From Brevundimonas guildfordensis (GTDB lineage: Bacteria > Pseudomonadota > Alphaproteobacteria > Caulobacterales > Caulobacteraceae), in the NCBI RefSeq assembly GCF_014836405.1, contig NZ_JACSQU010000003.1:248001-312000 (forward strand): a stretch of DNA of 64,000 nt, written 5' to 3'. The notes beneath the pieces are model-generated. The model was not told the DNA's origin, did no database searches, and saw nothing but the letters and a program-made list of their open reading frames with translations. Below are positions 20,408-28,968 of this stretch, in pieces. The position numbers and the translations under genes are program-made. Within the stretch, counting starts at the first letter, position 1, and the number at the start of each line of letters is the position of its first letter.

Positions 20408-22012
20408 TCACGCCGTCAGCCGCCGCAGCAGATCGGCCGTCGACGGGTCCAGCTCAGGCGACGGTTCGCCCTTGGCCGCGTCTTTCAGCAGAGCCTTGGC
20501 CAGAACCTTGCCCAGCTCCACGCCCCATTGATCGAAGCTGTTGATGTCCCAGATCACGCCCTCGACGAAGGTCTTGTGCTCATAGAGGGCGATCAGGGCG
20601 CCCAGGGTCTGCGGCGTCAGCCGTTTCATCAGCACTGTGGTCGAAGGACGGTCGCCGGAGAAGGTCTTGTGCGGCACCAGCCGGCCCGCCTCCGCTTCGG
20701 ACGCGCCAGAGGCCATCAGCTCTGCGTGGGCCTGGGCCTCGTTCTTGCCGACCATCAGCGCCTGGGCCTGAGCCAGGGCATTGGCCCAAAGATAGGTCGA
20801 GGGCGTCTTATCGCAGGTGCGGCCGACTATGATGAAATCGACCGGAACAACCTGCGACCCCTGGTGCAGTTGCTGGAAGAAGGCGTGCTGGCCGTTGGCG
20901 CCCGGTTCGCCGAAGACCACCGGACAGGTCTGTCGACCGACAGGCGAGCCGTCTTGGCGCACCTGCTTGCCGTTCGATTCCATTTCCAGCTGCTGGAGGA
21001 AGGCGGGCAGGCGGCGCAGGGCATGGGCGTAGGGCGCGACGCTGCGCGCGCCGCGAAGCAGTCCGTCGACGTTGTAAATCTCCGCCAGCGCCAGCAGCAC
21101 CGGCGCATTCTTCTCCAGCGGGGCTTCGAGGAAGTGGCGGTCCATGTCGGCGGCGCCGTCGAGAAACGCCTGAAACGGCTCCCATCCCAGGGCGATGACA
21201 CAGGACAGGCTGACCGCAGACCACAGGGAATAGCGCCCGCCGACCCAGTCCCTGAAGGCGAAGGTGCGGCCGCAGCCGAAGGCCTGCGCCTTTTCCGGCG
21301 CGGCGGTGACGCCGATGAAGTGTTTGGCCAGGCCCTCCGCCGGCAGGGCGTCGGCCAGCCAGGCCTTGGCGGCCTGCGCGTTCAGCAGGGTCTCCTGGGT
21401 GGTGAAGCTCTTGGAGACGACGATGGCCAGGGTCGTTTCCGGATCGAGCCCGGCCAGGGCCTCGGCCATGTCCCGCGGGTCGATGTTGGCGACGAAGCGG
21501 AGGTCGACGTCCGGGTCGAGCGGACGCAGGGCGTCCCAGATCAGGCGCGGACCCAGGTCTGAGCCGCCGATGCCGATATGAAGCACCGTCTCGAACCGGC
21601 GCCCTGTGGCGCCTGTCTCATTTCCATACCGCAAAGCTTGGGCGTAGGCCTTCATCTCGGCGCGCACCGCCTCGACCTCAGCCGACACCGGCTCGCCCAA
21701 GGCGCGGAACTGTGCGCCGTCCGGTGCGCGCAGGGCTGGGTGCAGGACGGCGCGGCCTTCGGTCAGGTTCACGGCCTCGCCCGCGAACAGAGCGGCGCGG
21801 CGGCCCTCGACGTCGCAGGCCCGCGCCAGCGCCAGGGCGGCCTCGAACCCGGCCCGTGACCAGCTCTGCTTGGACAGGTCCAGATGCAGCCCCGCCGCGT
21901 CCAGCGTCATCCGCGACAGCCGGTCGGGGTCGGCGGTGAACTGATCCTGGATGCGGGAGAGCGCATCTCGGCGAGCGGCGGCCTCCAGTTCAGTCCAGGC
22001 GACATGCGGCAT
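20408..22012 (-). CDS. pgi: Glucose-6-phosphate isomerase
   Basis: Interconverts glucose 6-phosphate and fructose 6-phosphate. The signatures are intact: HIGIGGSDLGPRL for phosphate binding, VVSKSFTTQETL, the ESNGKQV segment with the catalytic-site region, and QWGVELGKVLAK at the C-terminus. The 534 residues are normal. The ATG at 22012 follows GGGAG. It is a single gene, convergent with the glycine-zipper gene and divergent from the exported protein at 22179. Confidence 0.96.
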   Translation of the reverse strand: MPHVAWTELEAAARRDALSRIQDQFTADPDRLSRMTLDAAGLHLDLSKQSWSRAGFEAALALARACDVEGRRAALFAGEAVNLTEGRAVLHPALRAPDGAQFRALGEPVSAEVEAVRAEMKAYAQALRYGNETGATGRRFETVLHIGIGGSDLGPRLIWDALRPLDPDVDLRFVANIDPRDMAEALAGLDPETTLAIVVSKSFTTQETLLNAQAAKAWLADALPAEGLAKHFIGVTAAPEKAQAFGCGRTFAFRDWVGGRYSLWSAVSLSCVIALGWEPFQAFLDGAADMDRHFLEAPLEKNAPVLLALAEIYNVDGLLRGARSVAPYAHALRRLPAFLQQLEMESNGKQVRQDGSPVGRQTCPVVFGEPGANGQHAFFQQLHQGSQVVPVDFIIVGRTCDKTPSTYLWANALAQAQALMVGKNEAQAHAELMASGASEAEAGRLVPHKTFSGDRPSTTVLMKRLTPQTLGALIALYEHKTFVEGVIWDINSFDQWGVELGKVLAKALLKDAAKGEPSPELDPSTADLLRRLTA

Positions 22013-22178
22013 CTTGGTCTCCCATAAGGGGGCCGTGTTCGGAGGCGATCCGCTCTGGCCCGGGGTTTGCAGGCTCTGGTTTACGGCTCAGGCCGAGAAG
22101 AGTTCAATCCAAGATCGGGTCAAGCGGGATTTCCAGCGGAAAGCCGATTGTCCCCCGCTCCTTTGTGAAAGGCACGCC

Positions 22179-22655
22179 ATGTCCTGCGCCATCGCCCTCG
22201 CCGTCGCCCTGATGCTGGCCGATCCCGCCGTCGCCGCAGCCGCCGCCCTGCCGCCCGTCGCCCCGTCGGCCCCGGTGTCGGTGGCGCAGGAGCCTCTGTT
22301 CGCCGATCTGGTCGCGCGTTCAGGCGCGCTGAAGTCGATCGTCGACGGCTGGATGGCCTCGGGCGAGGCGGATCGCTCGGGTTTCTTCACCGGCGCGGCC
22401 TGGGCGACGTTCAAGGGGCAGGCGACGGAACTGGCCCAGCGCGACATGCAGGGCCATCTGATCCTGAAGGAACGCGGCACCGACAACGACCTGAAATGCA
22501 TCCTGCGCGGCATCTCGGAGGACATTCCGCTGAAGGTCGCCGCGCTGGAAGACGCCGCCGACGCCCCGGCCCGCAAGCTGGCGCTCGACGAGCTGTCCTA
22601 TCTGCTGAACGACAACGTCGAGGTCATCACCTCGCCGCCTCAGCCGGCGGCGTAG
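22179..22655 (+). CDS. Exported protein of unknown function
   Basis: 158 residues with a signal-like N-terminus (MSCAIALAVALMLADPAVAA). The mature part is helical: LFADLVARSGALKSIVDGWM, a central WATFKGQATELAQRDMQGHL and an acidic C-terminal half with KCILRGISEDIPLKVAALE. I recognise no family. AAAGG lies 6 bases before the ATG at 22179. The frame is open to 21951, but that part overlaps the pgi start region and lacks a signal. Two copies of a dispersed hairpin follow. Confidence 0.6.
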   Translation: MSCAIALAVALMLADPAVAAAAALPPVAPSAPVSVAQEPLFADLVARSGALKSIVDGWMASGEADRSGFFTGAAWATFKGQATELAQRDMQGHLILKERGTDNDLKCILRGISEDIPLKVAALEDAADAPARKLALDELSYLLNDNVEVITSPPQPAA

Positions 22656-22679
22656 CCGCCAACTGAGGCTTGATGCTTG

Positions 22680-22749
22680 GGCCTATCGCGCTTCGCGCTA
22701 CTTGAGGCCCATTTTGTAGCCTATCGCGCTTTTGCGCTGCTTGAGGCCT
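22680..22749. repeat. Two tandem copies of a GCCTATCGCGC hairpin
   Basis: Copies at about 22680-22708 and 22718-22749 read GCCTATCGCGCTT..GCGCT(A/G)CTTGAGGCC. Each has flanks that pair (GGCCTAT side with CTTGAGGCC side) around GCGC-loop-GCGC. Related in plan to the CGCTATCGC...GCTGCTTGAGCGC hairpins at 5500, 44294 and 56030. Confidence 0.6.
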
Positions 22750-22764
22750 GGTTGGGGGTGGCGA

Positions 22765-23439
22765 TCAGCCCTCGACCGTTTCCGGGTATTTGATGGCGCA
22801 ACCGTAGGGCGCGGCGTAGGCGGTCTGGACCGGGCGCCCGGCCTTGGCGTCGACCAGGGCGGCGCGGACGAAGTTGTTGGCGCCGTTCAGGTCCTCGACC
22901 TTGTTGGTCGGCCGGTCGTCTATGCCGCCGACGTAGATCAGCCGCCCTTCCGGATCGATGATGCGCATGTCGGGCGTGGTCTTGGCGTCATAGCGCTTGC
23001 CGACCTCGCCGGTCGGATCCAGCAAAAGGTGGGTGAAGGCGGCCTTGTGCTTGGCCTTCCAGGCTTGCGCCTCCTCGCCTTCCACGAAACCCTGCGTGCC
23101 CGGCGCCGAGGAGATGATGGTCAGCCAGACCACGCCGTCGGCGGTCGCCTCGCGCTGCAGGGCCTGCATGGCGCCGGTGTAGTGCTTCTTCACGAAGGGA
23201 CAGCCTTCGTTGGTCCATTCCAGCACGACCGTCTTGCCGCGGAAATCGGCCAGAGAGCGCTGCTGCCCCTCGGCGTCGACGATGGTGAAGGCGGGAGCCA
23301 TTTCGCCGGGACCCGGCGCCTCGGTCGCTTCGGGCGCGACGGCGGCGTTTTCGGAACGCTCGGGCGTTGCCGCCGGCTGTTGTTGGCAGGCGGCGAGAAG
23401 CAGAACAGAGGCGGAAGCGGCGGTCAGCAGACGGAACAT
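22765..23439 (-). CDS. Redoxin-domain lipoprotein (AhpC/TSA-like)
   Basis: 224 residues. Lipoprotein signal with lipobox LLLAAC (Cys18), a short Pro/Ala/Glu-rich linker, then a thioredoxin-fold domain of the AhpC/TSA-redoxin type: GEMAPAFTIVDAEGQQ, FRGKTVVLEWTNEGCPFVKKH with a single Cys at the active-site position, and TTPDMRIIDPEGRLIYVGG with the cis-Pro region. A second conserved-looking Cys is near the end (PYGCAIKY). It probably acts in the periplasm, anchored to a membrane, as a peroxiredoxin-like or thiol-redox protein. It follows the DsbD-like gene by 22 bases on the same strand, which suggests that reductase recycles it. Confidence 0.8.
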   Translation of the reverse strand: MFRLLTAASASVLLLAACQQQPAATPERSENAAVAPEATEAPGPGEMAPAFTIVDAEGQQRSLADFRGKTVVLEWTNEGCPFVKKHYTGAMQALQREATADGVVWLTIISSAPGTQGFVEGEEAQAWKAKHKAAFTHLLLDPTGEVGKRYDAKTTPDMRIIDPEGRLIYVGGIDDRPTNKVEDLNGANNFVRAALVDAKAGRPVQTAYAAPYGCAIKYPETVEG

Positions 23440-23461
23440 GGCGGTCTCCCCAGAGATGAAA

Positions 23462-25663
23462 TCAGTCGATGGCGTCCTTCAGCGCGTCGATGACGACGCC
23501 TTCGGTCAAGAGTTGCGGCAGGATGCGCGGCTCAGGCCGGCCCGGCGCATAGACCAGATACAGCGGCACGCCCGAGCGGCCGTGGCGCTGCAGTTCGGCG
23601 GTGATGGCGTCGTCGCGCCGCGTCCAGTCGCCGACCAGATAGAGGGCGTTGGCCTGATCCAGCGCCTGCGATGTGCGCGCCGAGGACAGCGCCGTGCTTT
23701 CGTTCACCTTGCAGGTCACGCACCAGTCGGCGGTGAAGTTGACCAGAACCGGCCGCCCCTCGGCGAGCGCGGCCTTCACCGCCTGCTCGGACCAGGGTTG
23801 AGACGATAGACGGGAAGAGGGGGCGCCGCTCTCAGACGAAGCGGCGGGGGCCTTGCCCGCCAGCACGCCCAGGCCCAGCGCCGCGATCAGGGCCAGCAGG
23901 GCGCCGACGCCGGCCGCCCGGCCCTTGCCCGATGCGGCCTGCGCCCGACCATAGAGCCACAGCGCCAGCGCCAGCATCAGGCCCGCCCCGAACAACAGGG
24001 CCAGCGCGTCGGCGGTCTGGCGGCCGTAGACCCAGGCCAGCCACAGGGCGGCGCCGTACATGGGGAAGGCCAGCAGGTTGCGCAGGGTCTCCATCCACGG
24101 TCCCGGCTTGGGCAGGCGCGCCAGCAGGCGCGGATTGAGGCTGATCAGCACATAGGGCAGGGCCAGTCCCAGCCCCAGCATCAGGAAGACCGCCAGCGCC
24201 ATCGGCCAGGGCATGAACAGGGCCGCGCCCAGCGCGAAGGCCATGAAGGGGGCGGTGCAGGGGGCGGCGACGACCACGGCCAGCACGCCGGTGAAGAAGG
24301 CGCCCGCGACGCCGGGCAGGCGCGACAGCGGGCCGTGCCCCGCGCCCTGCAAACCGGCGCCGATGTGGAAGACGCCCGACAGGTTCAGCGCCACCGCCAG
24401 CATCAGCAGGGCCAGCGCCGCCACCACGCCCGGCGACTGCAGTTGAAAGCCCCAGCCCAGCGCCTGACCGCCCGCCCGCAGGGCCAGCAGGGCGCCCGCC
24501 AGCACCAGGAAGGTCGCCAGCACCCCGGCCAGGAAGGCCAGGCCGTCGCGGCGCGCCTCGGCCGGCTGATGCGCGGCGCGGCTCAGCGAGGCCGCCTTCA
24601 TCGCCAGGATCGGGAAGACGCAGGGCATCAGATTCAGGATCAGCCCGCCCAGCAGGGCGAACAGGGCCGCCTTGGCGAAGTCGGGCAGGGCGGTGGCGGC
24701 GGGGGCTGTCTGCGCGCCCTCGCCGTCGCCGATCGCGCCGTCGCCCGTGACGCCGGTCAGGGCGGCGCCCGGCTCGGCCGTGATCTCCCAGGCGCCCAGA
24801 TCGGTGGACAGAACGCCGCTGATCGGCCCTTTCAACCCATTGGACGTCAGGCCGCGTCCGGCGGCGACGGTCACAGTCAGGCCCTGCGGCCCGCGCTCAC
24901 CCGACTGGGCGGCGGCGTGGTCGATCACTCCGCCCTCGAAGGGATGGAAATAGGCCCATCGGGGCGCCGCGCCCGCCAGCGGGCCGCCGCTGGCCGTCAG
25001 GACCAGTCGTCCGTCAGCCAGAGCGACGCGCGCCTCGATCCCGGCCGGGCGGGGAGCGGCGGCGACGACGTCCTGGATCGCCTGGCCGAAGCGGGGGTCC
25101 AGCGGCGCCGCGCCCTGGCGCACCGGCAGGTCCAGCGCCAGGTCGAGGTCTTCGGGCACGCACATTTCGTCGCTGCAGACGTAGAAGTGGGCGGTGACGC
25201 CCAAGGGGAGGCTGCGGCCGGGCGGGGCGTCGGCCGGAATCTCGATCGGGACGGGCAGGAGGACGGCGCCGGAATAGCCGTAGTTCATCAGGCTCTGCAG
25301 CCGCTGACGCTCGGGCAGGGGCCACAGGATGTCGCCCGGCGCGACGCCCGCAGGCAAGGACCAAGTCAGGGTCGTTGGGCCGCCGGAATCTCCCTGATTG
25401 CGCCAATAGGTATGCCAGCCGGGCTTGATCTCCTGGCGGATGGCGACGACGGCGGTCGAGCCGGGGGCGGCCCAGGCGCTCATCGGGACCAGTTCCGCCT
25501 CGATCCGTTCTGTGCGCTGCGGGCCCGGCGCAGCGGAAGCCCTGGCGACCGGCGCGGCGCCGGCCGCCAGGGCGTCGCGCAGGGCGGCCTCGGACGCCGG
25601 CGTGCTCGCCGCCGCAGGAACGGCGAGAGCAAGCCAGGTCAGGAGTAGAAACAGAATGCGCAA
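23462..25663 (-). CDS. DsbD-family thiol:disulfide interchange protein
   Basis: Inner-membrane reductase (733 residues) that carries electrons from cytoplasmic thioredoxin to the periplasm. Parts in order: signal peptide (LLTWLALAVPAAAS), N-terminal periplasmic domain of the DsbC/ScsB type (with CSDEMC at about 160), eight-helix CcdA-like core with the two membrane Cys motifs NLMPCVFPILAMK and VAAPCTAPF, and a C-terminal thioredoxin domain with TADWCVTCKVNE. The start is TTG at 25663, without a clear ribosome site but immediately before the signal peptide. The gene lies 22 bases upstream of the redoxin lipoprotein, its likely partner. Confidence 0.9.
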   Translation of the reverse strand: MRILFLLLTWLALAVPAAASTPASEAALRDALAAGAAPVARASAAPGPQRTERIEAELVPMSAWAAPGSTAVVAIRQEIKPGWHTYWRNQGDSGGPTTLTWSLPAGVAPGDILWPLPERQRLQSLMNYGYSGAVLLPVPIEIPADAPPGRSLPLGVTAHFYVCSDEMCVPEDLDLALDLPVRQGAAPLDPRFGQAIQDVVAAAPRPAGIEARVALADGRLVLTASGGPLAGAAPRWAYFHPFEGGVIDHAAAQSGERGPQGLTVTVAAGRGLTSNGLKGPISGVLSTDLGAWEITAEPGAALTGVTGDGAIGDGEGAQTAPAATALPDFAKAALFALLGGLILNLMPCVFPILAMKAASLSRAAHQPAEARRDGLAFLAGVLATFLVLAGALLALRAGGQALGWGFQLQSPGVVAALALLMLAVALNLSGVFHIGAGLQGAGHGPLSRLPGVAGAFFTGVLAVVVAAPCTAPFMAFALGAALFMPWPMALAVFLMLGLGLALPYVLISLNPRLLARLPKPGPWMETLRNLLAFPMYGAALWLAWVYGRQTADALALLFGAGLMLALALWLYGRAQAASGKGRAAGVGALLALIAALGLGVLAGKAPAASSESGAPSSRLSSQPWSEQAVKAALAEGRPVLVNFTADWCVTCKVNESTALSSARTSQALDQANALYLVGDWTRRDDAITAELQRHGRSGVPLYLVYAPGRPEPRILPQLLTEGVVIDALKDAID

Positions 25664-25767
25664 GGGCGAGGCCGGGAACAGAAGAGAACCGAAGGCGTCG
25701 AGCTTAGACTCTCAAGCCCCGCCTAGCCACGGCCCGCGACGGCGGGCCGCAGCCGACCGTCCGTGCC

Positions 25768-26223
25768 TCAGCGCGGGCCGACGACTTCGATCAGCACCTC
25801 GGTGCGGCGGCGCAAGGGGTCGTTGACCCCGCCGACCAGAGCCCCGTCGGCCCCGGCAGCCTCGATATCGAAGGCGGGGGCGGGCAGACCTGCGCCGGCC
25901 AGCGCTTCGGCGACCGTGCGCGCGCGCCGCTCGGAAATGGTCTGGTTGGCGGCGGCGGTTCCGCTGCGCGCGTCGGCCAGGCCGGTCACCTTGACGTGCT
26001 TGATCTGGCAGCCCTGCAGCTGGGTGGCGGTCATGCCGATGGCCATGCGGGCGGCGTCGGTCAGGGTGGCGCGGTCGGGGACGAAATAGACTTCGAAGCG
26101 CTTGTCGGCGCAGGCCGACGGGTCGCTGACCAGATCGCTGCGCTGCTTATAGCCGCTGGTGGCGGCGCAACCGGCTGCGGACAGGCCGAGGGCCAACAGA
26201 ACGACCGTGGAAACAAGCTTCAT
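25768..26223 (-). CDS. OmpA-family lipoprotein
   Basis: 151 residues. Lipoprotein signal MKLVSTVVLLALGLSAAGC with the acylated Cys at 19, then a short linker and an OmpA/MotB-type peptidoglycan-binding domain: FEVYFVPDRATLTDAARMAI, VKVTGLADARSG and the SERRARTVAEALAGAG helix. The usual LSxxRAxxV motif is present in the form ISERRARTVAEAL. The ATG at 26223 follows AAGGGGG; an upstream open frame to 26382 is not coding. The gene should link the outer membrane to the cell wall. A terminator for the gene upstream precedes it. Confidence 0.85.
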   Translation of the reverse strand: MKLVSTVVLLALGLSAAGCAATSGYKQRSDLVSDPSACADKRFEVYFVPDRATLTDAARMAIGMTATQLQGCQIKHVKVTGLADARSGTAAANQTISERRARTVAEALAGAGLPAPAFDIEAAGADGALVGGVNDPLRRRTEVLIEVVGPR

Positions 26224-26266
26224 GTCATCCCCCTTGCGCGTGTCCTGCGGCGCGCGCTCCTTCATC

Positions 26267-26301
26267 AAAAAGGGCGACCCACGGCGCGCGGATCGCCCTT
26301 T
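26267..26301 (-). terminator. Intrinsic terminator of the glycine-zipper lipoprotein gene
   Basis: On the minus strand AAAGGGCGA / TCGCCCTTT (9 pairs, 15-base loop) followed by TTTTT. It lies 48 bases after the stop of the gene at 26349-26702. Confidence 0.82.
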
Positions 26302-26348
26302 CAGACTGTCCCGAAAACGTTTCGGGCGCCAGAGGCTAGACGGCGGTA

Positions 26349-26702
26349 TCAGTAACGGCGCTGACCGTTCTCCCAGTAGCACTCGCTCTGACGGTTATCG
26401 TAGCAGTAGTAGTAGCGGCCTTGGTTGTCGCGGTAGCGTTGCTGGTTGTTGCGGTCCTGGTTGGAGCCGCGGATTGCGCCCGCAGCGCCGCCCGCCAGCG
26501 CGCCGATGGCCGCGCCCGTCGCCGCGTTGCCGCCGCCGACGTTGTTGCCGATGATGGCGCCGGCTACAGCACCCAGTCCGGCGCCGACCGCGCCTTGGCG
26601 CACGGCTTCGTCCGAGCCGTAGCCGCCGCCGTAATACGGATCGCTGGCGCAGGCGGTCACCAGAAGTCCGGCGCCGGCAATGGCGATGATCGCCTTGTTC
26701 AT
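26349..26702 (-). CDS. Glycine-zipper lipoprotein with Tyr/Arg-rich tail
   Basis: 117 residues. Lipobox LLVTAC in the signal (MNKAIIAIAGAGLLVTAC), then GGGYGSDEAVRQG and a long glycine-zipper (GAGLGAVAGAIIGNNVGGG, AATGAAIGALAGGAAGA). The tail is polar and rich in Asn, Gln, Arg and Tyr, ending YYYCYDNRQSECYWENGQRRY-like with two Cys. The plan equals the protein at 19849, but that one has a cleaved signal rather than a lipobox. The ATG at 26702 follows GAAGGA at 8 bases; another ATG at 26717 sits directly on a purine run and is less likely. Role unknown, outer-membrane or periplasmic. Confidence 0.75.
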   Translation of the reverse strand: MNKAIIAIAGAGLLVTACASDPYYGGGYGSDEAVRQGAVGAGLGAVAGAIIGNNVGGGNAATGAAIGALAGGAAGAIRGSNQDRNNQQRYRDNQGRYYYCYDNRQSECYWENGQRRY

Positions 26703-26855
26703 GGTTCTGTCCTTCATCCCTTAGGGGCACCCCTGAAGCTTCGATAACGCAGGGCGAACGAGGCGGTTCCGAGGCGAAACGCTGCAAGCTTCACTTAAGA
26801 ATCTTCTGCCGGTGCGCCGAGGGGAACCGGGCCTGCACGCAGACGTTCGCCGCCT

Positions 26856-27833
26856 ATGAACACTGAAGCTGAGAACGCCGCTGCGCGAGAGCCGAACGCC
26901 GGGAGCGACGCGCCGGCGTCGCCGGACCAGGCGGGGGCGCGCGCCCTCACTGAGGAAGCTCGGCTGGAGCGGATCATCATTCTGGTCAATCCGCTGTCGG
27001 GCGGAGTGGGTCCGCAGGCGGCCGAGGAGGCTGGCGCCATCCTGGCCGATTATCCCCTGGAGGCCGCGGTGGTGGTGCTGGAAGGCCCGCGGATACCCGA
27101 TCAGATAGCCGAGGCGCTGGAGGCCCGGCCCGACGTGCTGTTCATTCTGGCGGGCGACGGGACCGCGCGCTCGGTCGCGGCGCGCGCCGGCGCTCAGGGA
27201 CCGCTGATCGCGCCCCTGCCGGGCGGTACGATGAACATGCTGCCCAAGGCCCTGTACGGGACAGGGGACTGGAAGAAGGCCCTTCGCCTGGCGCTGGAGG
27301 AAGGGACGCCCCTGCCTGTGGCGGGCGGCGAGGTCGAGGGCGAGGCCTTCTACTGCGCGGCGATCCTGGGCTCGCCCGCTCTGTGGGCCCCCGCGCGCGA
27401 AGCGATCCGCGAGGGCAAGCTGAAGATGGCTTGGGCCTATGGACGGCGGGCGCTGAAGAAGGCCTTCTCCGGTCGGGTCCGCTATGCGCTGGACGGCGGC
27501 CCGAAAGAGAAGGCCGAAGCCCTGGTGCTGATCAGCCCCCTCATTTCCAAGGCGATGCAGAAGAACGACGGCCTGGAGGCGGCGGCCATGAACACGTCGG
27601 ATGCGGCTCAGGCCTTCCGTCTGGCCGCGCATGCCCTGTTCGACGACTGGCGGCAGGACCCCAATGTCACCACGCGCCCAGCGCGCCGGATCGCGGTCGA
27701 CGCCCGCTCACGCGTTCCGGCGGTGATCGACGGAGAGCCGATGCTGCTGGGCCGCGAGACGGCGGTGCGTTTCGTGCCGCGCGCCTTCATGGCCTTGGCG
27801 CCCAAGCCTGCCGCCGGCGAGGACAGCGTCTAG
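26856..27833 (+). CDS. Diacylglycerol/lipid kinase-family protein
   Basis: 325 residues with the DAGK catalytic-domain motifs: IILVNPLSGG (41-50), GDGT (100-103) for ATP binding, and LPGGTMNML (122-130; the family usually has GTxNDFA, so the region is recognisable but diverged). The first 35 residues are a hydrophilic extension. It would phosphorylate diacylglycerol or a related lipid at the membrane. Its TAG stop overlaps the GTG start of the next gene by one base, so the two are co-translated and probably work on related lipids. Substrate not known. Confidence 0.82.
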   Translation: MNTEAENAAAREPNAGSDAPASPDQAGARALTEEARLERIIILVNPLSGGVGPQAAEEAGAILADYPLEAAVVVLEGPRIPDQIAEALEARPDVLFILAGDGTARSVAARAGAQGPLIAPLPGGTMNMLPKALYGTGDWKKALRLALEEGTPLPVAGGEVEGEAFYCAAILGSPALWAPAREAIREGKLKMAWAYGRRALKKAFSGRVRYALDGGPKEKAEALVLISPLISKAMQKNDGLEAAAMNTSDAAQAFRLAAHALFDDWRQDPNVTTRPARRIAVDARSRVPAVIDGEPMLLGRETAVRFVPRAFMALAPKPAAGEDSV

Positions 27834-28621
27834 TGGGGCTGGTTCTGCAGTTTTCGGATGTTCATTTCGGGTGCGAGCATAAACATGCGGTGGCCGCAGC
27901 GGCGGATTACGCGCGCGCCGCGTCGGCCGATCTGATCCTGATCACGGGCGACATCACGCAAAAGGGCTATCCGGCGGAGTTCGGGGCGGCTGGGGAATGG
28001 ATCCGCGCCCTGCCCGAGCCGGTCTTCGTCACTGTCGGCAACCACGACGTGCCCTATTGGGACGTGATGGCGCGGCTGTTCTGGCCCTGGCGCGCGTTTG
28101 AGCAGGCGACGGGCCACCCGGCGCACGACCATGAGTTTCGCTCAGACTCGTTGATGGTGCGCGGCGTGACCACGGCCCGCGGCTGGCAGGCCCGGCTGAA
28201 CTGGTCCAAGGGCGTGATCGACCTGGACCAGACGCGCCGCGCGGCGGACGCCCTGCGCCAGGCGCCGAAAGGCGCGCTGCGCGTGCTGGCCTGTCACCAC
28301 CCGCTGATCGAGATGATCGGGGCGCCGATGACGGGCGAGGTGAAGCGCGGCGACCGGGCCGCGCGCATCTTCGCCGACGCCGGGGTCGACCTGATCGTGA
28401 CCGGTCATGTGCATGTGCCGTTCGCCCTGCCGGTCGACGTGGGCGACAACTGCTCCTACGCGGTCGGTTGCGGGACCTTGTCGCATCGCGAGCGCGGAGC
28501 GCCGCCGAGCTTCAATCGCATCGAATGGGATGCGACGACCGTGACGGTTTCGGCCGTGGCCTGGGACGGGCATCGGTTCGCCGATCATCAGACCTGGCGC
28601 CTGCCGCGCCGCCGGGCCTGA
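27833..28621 (+). CDS. Calcineurin-like metallophosphoesterase
   Basis: 262 residues with the five metallophosphoesterase motifs in order: FSDVHFG (Asp9, His11), ITGDITQ, VGNHDVP, CHHPLI and TGHVHVP. It therefore binds two metal ions and hydrolyses phosphate esters in the cytoplasm. The start is GTG at 27833, sharing a G with the TAG stop of the lipid-kinase gene; this fits the frame and removes any gap. A lipid or phosphate-ester substrate is suggested by the coupling to a lipid kinase, but the reaction is not shown. Confidence 0.85.
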   Translation: MGLVLQFSDVHFGCEHKHAVAAAADYARAASADLILITGDITQKGYPAEFGAAGEWIRALPEPVFVTVGNHDVPYWDVMARLFWPWRAFEQATGHPAHDHEFRSDSLMVRGVTTARGWQARLNWSKGVIDLDQTRRAADALRQAPKGALRVLACHHPLIEMIGAPMTGEVKRGDRAARIFADAGVDLIVTGHVHVPFALPVDVGDNCSYAVGCGTLSHRERGAPPSFNRIEWDATTVTVSAVAWDGHRFADHQTWRLPRRRA

Positions 28622-28637
28622 CGGCCAGACATGAAAA

Positions 28638-28669
28638 AGGGCCGCGACGCCATGGTCGCGGCCCTGATT
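28638..28669. terminator. Bidirectional intrinsic terminator
   Basis: Eleven-pair stem AGGGCCGCGAC / GTCGCGGCCCT. On the plus strand GATTTT follows; on the minus strand TTTTTCATG follows. It separates the metallophosphoesterase gene from the DUF1328 gene on the other strand. Confidence 0.85.
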
Positions 28670-28688
28670 TTCACGAACAGCCAGCGCG

Positions 28689-28868
28689 CTAGATGCGTGG
28701 CCCGCCGCGGCCCCTGATGCCGCCCACCACGAGCGAGACGACGAACAGGATCACCGCGATGATGGCGATGAATTTGGCGATCTCGAACGACATGCCCGAG
28801 ATGCCGCCGAAGCCGAGAACGGCTGCGACCAAGGCGATGATAAAGAAAATAATAGCCCAGCGAAGCAT
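28689..28868 (-). CDS. DUF1328-family small membrane protein
   Basis: 59 residues: two hydrophobic helices ([20 protein letters not shown] and the [20 protein letters not shown] stretch) and a short basic tail. This is the DUF1328 (YtjA-like) family, which responds to stress in several bacteria but has no known activity. The ATG at 28868 has GGAGGG 8 bases upstream. A 100-base gap separates it from the membrane gene at 28969, so it may or may not share its transcript. Confidence 0.85.
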   Translation of the reverse strand: MLRWAIIFFIIALVAAVLGFGGISGMSFEIAKFIAIIAVILFVVSLVVGGIRGRGGPRI

Positions 28869-28968
28869 AGGCGGTACCCTCCGTAAGGTGTTGACGGGAG
28901 CGAGCTTTCGACCCCTCCCGTCGACAGCACCGCTTGCCTGAAACAACGCGCCGGAGACTTGGCCGTTC

